Assembly (NCBI GenBank): GCA_019313725.1
Contig: JAFDAT010000190.1
Coordinates: 1-6,665, forward strand
Reading direction: 5' to 3'
DNA: 6,665 nt
Origin: Deltaproteobacteria bacterium
GTDB lineage: Bacteria > Desulfobacterota > Desulfobacteria > Desulfobacterales > B30-G6
The position numbers were made by a program, and so were the translations under genes. Shown here one piece after another: positions 5,234 through 6,665 of this stretch (its first letter is position 1; each line of letters opens with the position of its first letter). The notes beneath the pieces were generated by a model. It did no database searches. It worked only from the letters and a program-made list of their open reading frames with translations, and was not told where the DNA came from.

Positions 5234-6560
5234 AAACCAAACACAATTCACTGTCAAAGATGTATTAAGGACAGAAGTAGCCCCGGCCCTGGGGTGCACG
5301 GAACCGGTCGCCATTGCCCTGGCCACATCTGCCGCGGCATCCCTGCTGGATGGCGCCGCAGTCGAGTCTATCGAAATCTGGGTCGATCCCAATATCTACA
5401 AAAACGGAATTGCCGTGGTCATCCCGGGAACCCGGGGCCACAACGGGCTCGACCTTGCGGCGGCCCTGGGAGCCCTGGGAGGGGTTCCGGAACGGCGCCT
5501 GCAAGTGCTGGAATCCATCGATGATGCGGTCGTTCGGCAGGCCAAGGCCCTGATAAAAAGTGGCGGTGTGCGGGTCAATCTTCTGCAGGACCAGCAAGGG
5601 CTCTATATCAGGGCTGCTGTAAATGGCCCCGGCAAAAGAGCCGAGAGCGTCATCCGCGACATGCACGACAACCTCGTTTCCCTGAAACTCAACGGGCAGA
5701 CCATCAGCGACCATCCACTGTTGCCCCGCGAAACCGGGCCGGATGGCAAAACAGAACTGCAGCAGGTGGAAACCTGGTTGAAATCACTTTCGCTGGCCGA
5801 GCTGCTGGAACTGGTGGATGATCTCGACAGCGAAGATCTCGACTTTCTTGAAAAGGGCGTTCAATACAACCTGCGTCTGGCCGAATACGGGCTGAAACAC
5901 GGCTCCGGCTTAGGGATCGGCAAAACGCTGGACCGGCTGGTCAGGCAGAGGATGATGAAGCTGGATATGGGGCTGTCGGCCAGGATGCTCACTGCCGCCG
6001 CTTCCGATGCCAGGATGGACGGCGTCAAGCTCCCCGCCATGAGCTCCGGCGGCAGCGGGAACCACGGTTTGACCGCTACCCTGCCCATCTGGGCCGTAAA
6101 AGACTACGTTGAATGTGACAAAAAAACGGCCCTTGAAGCTATCGGGCTAAGCCACATCATCACCGCGTACATCAAGGCACACACCGGCAGGCTTTCCGCC
6201 GTCTGCGGGTGCTCCATTGCGGCGGGTGCGGGGGCCGCCGCCGGCATCTCCTATCTTCTGGGAGGCGACGTCCATCACATCGCCGGGGCCATCACCAACA
6301 TTACCGAGGACCTGGCCGGCGTCATCTGCGATGGTGCCAAAGCCGGATGTTCCCTCAAGCTGGCCACGGCAGCCGGCACGTCTGTTCAGGCAGCCCTTTT
6401 TGCCCTGCAGGGGGTGCAGGTCAAAGCCACCGACGGTATCATTTCCACCTCGCCGGAAAAGACCATGGAAAACATCGGCATCCTGAGCAGTCAGGGCATG
6501 ATAGAAACCGACAGAACCATTTTGAAAATTATGCTGGCAAAGCAGTTCGCCGACATTTGA
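5226..6560 (+). CDS. cyuA: L-cysteine desulfidase / UPF0597 (YhaM, CyuA) family, Fe-S
   Basis: This 444-residue protein matches the CyuA/YhaM (UPF0597) family, related to the alpha part of iron-sulphur L-serine dehydratases. It converts L-cysteine to pyruvate, ammonia and sulphide without PLP. Diagnostic parts are EVAPALGCTEPVAIALA (17-33, Cys24), SSGGSGNHGLTA (273-284), CGCSIAAGAGAAAG (327-340, Cys327/329) and NITEDLAGVICDGAKAGCSL (358-377, Cys368/375). The archaeal enzyme binds its [4Fe-4S] cluster through three cysteines; Cys24, one of Cys327/329 and one of Cys368/375 are the likely equivalents. Length is close to E. coli CyuA (about 436). The ATG lies inside the end of the dehydrogenase gene (8-nt overlap) with GGGA (5215-5218) 7 nt upstream, so translation is likely coupled. 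Serine or another beta-substituted amino acid remains a possible substrate. The symbol is by family resemblance. Confidence 0.88.
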   Translation: MDKNQTQFTVKDVLRTEVAPALGCTEPVAIALATSAAASLLDGAAVESIEIWVDPNIYKNGIAVVIPGTRGHNGLDLAAALGALGGVPERRLQVLESIDDAVVRQAKALIKSGGVRVNLLQDQQGLYIRAAVNGPGKRAESVIRDMHDNLVSLKLNGQTISDHPLLPRETGPDGKTELQQVETWLKSLSLAELLELVDDLDSEDLDFLEKGVQYNLRLAEYGLKHGSGLGIGKTLDRLVRQRMMKLDMGLSARMLTAAASDARMDGVKLPAMSSGGSGNHGLTATLPIWAVKDYVECDKKTALEAIGLSHIITAYIKAHTGRLSAVCGCSIAAGAGAAAGISYLLGGDVHHIAGAITNITEDLAGVICDGAKAGCSLKLATAAGTSVQAALFALQGVQVKATDGIISTSPEKTMENIGILSSQGMIETDRTILKIMLAKQFADI

Positions 6561-6665
6561 AACCAATAATCGCCTTTTTATTCAACCTCGATGCCCTGAA
6601 GCATGCGATGCAATCTAAGTATGTATTGATTACCGTTTCAAATGTATAATCACTTTCGTGATGGT
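6561..6665. other. Non-coding right edge, possible start of a promoter region
   Basis: I see no supported gene in these 105 bp. There is an imperfect hairpin TCGATGC / GCAT-g-CGA (6588-6608, loop CCTGAA) without a T-run, so it is not a convincing terminator. A perfect TATAAT at 6645-6650 is followed by the dyad ATCAC-TTTC-GTGAT (6649-6662). The best -35 candidate, TTGATT (6626-6631), is only 13 nt away, which is too close, so the promoter call is weak. Confidence 0.3.

Noticed and set aside
6147..6566. Minus-strand frame opposite the end of the desulfidase gene
   Set aside because: It is a shadow of a conserved Fe-S enzyme segment, with no independent support.
6588..6608. Hairpin after the desulfidase gene, considered as a terminator
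   Set aside because: The stem is short and bulged, and no T-run follows on either strand.

Overview
The window looks like chromosomal DNA from a Gram-negative, anaerobic, selenocysteine-using bacterium. A sulphate-reducer-like Desulfobacterota (deltaproteobacterium) is my best guess. The guess rests on a lipoprotein signal peptide, GC-rich coding sequence with compact operons, a selD gene that itself reads through an in-frame UGA, and a radical SAM enzyme. Lineage is inferred from gene content and style only, not from a marker gene.

Layout: all genes are on the + strand. Positions 1-180 hold the 3' end of an open frame cut by the window edge, possibly an OmpA-type C-terminus. It is followed 9 bp later by a small TPR lipoprotein (190-558). 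Next comes selD (614-1675), whose real start lies upstream of an in-frame UGA at 674-676. That UGA sits exactly where the catalytic Cys/Sec of selenophosphate synthetase belongs and is followed by a SECIS-like hairpin. A PaaI-type hotdog thioesterase (1709-2101) and a ten-helix BASS/SBF-like transporter (2110-3090) follow with short gaps, so 1-3090 may be one transcription unit.

A strong sigma70-like promoter overlaps the transporter stop codon and probably drives a single radical SAM gene (3188-4213), which has an atypical C-x4-C-x2-C cluster motif. A 138-bp non-coding gap follows. It carries two competing hairpins and an AT-rich array of degenerate 7-bp units that runs up to a strong Shine-Dalgarno. 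The last unit is a translationally coupled pair: a beta-hydroxyacid dehydrogenase (4352-5233) overlapping by 8 nt a CyuA/UPF0597-type L-cysteine desulfidase (5226-6560). The final 105 bp hold no gene I can support.

Together the genes touch selenium activation (SelD), cysteine/sulphide and three-carbon acid metabolism (CyuA-type enzyme plus dehydrogenase), acyl-CoA housekeeping and an unassigned radical SAM reaction. The firmest unusual item is the selenoprotein SelD, because ordinary gene calling would truncate it and remove its active site. I see no phage, IS element, CRISPR array, tRNA or rRNA. I do not see convincing evidence of a wholly new multi-gene system; the less ordinary items are the selenoprotein SelD, the variant radical SAM motif, the heptad repeat and the coupled dehydrogenase/desulfidase pair.
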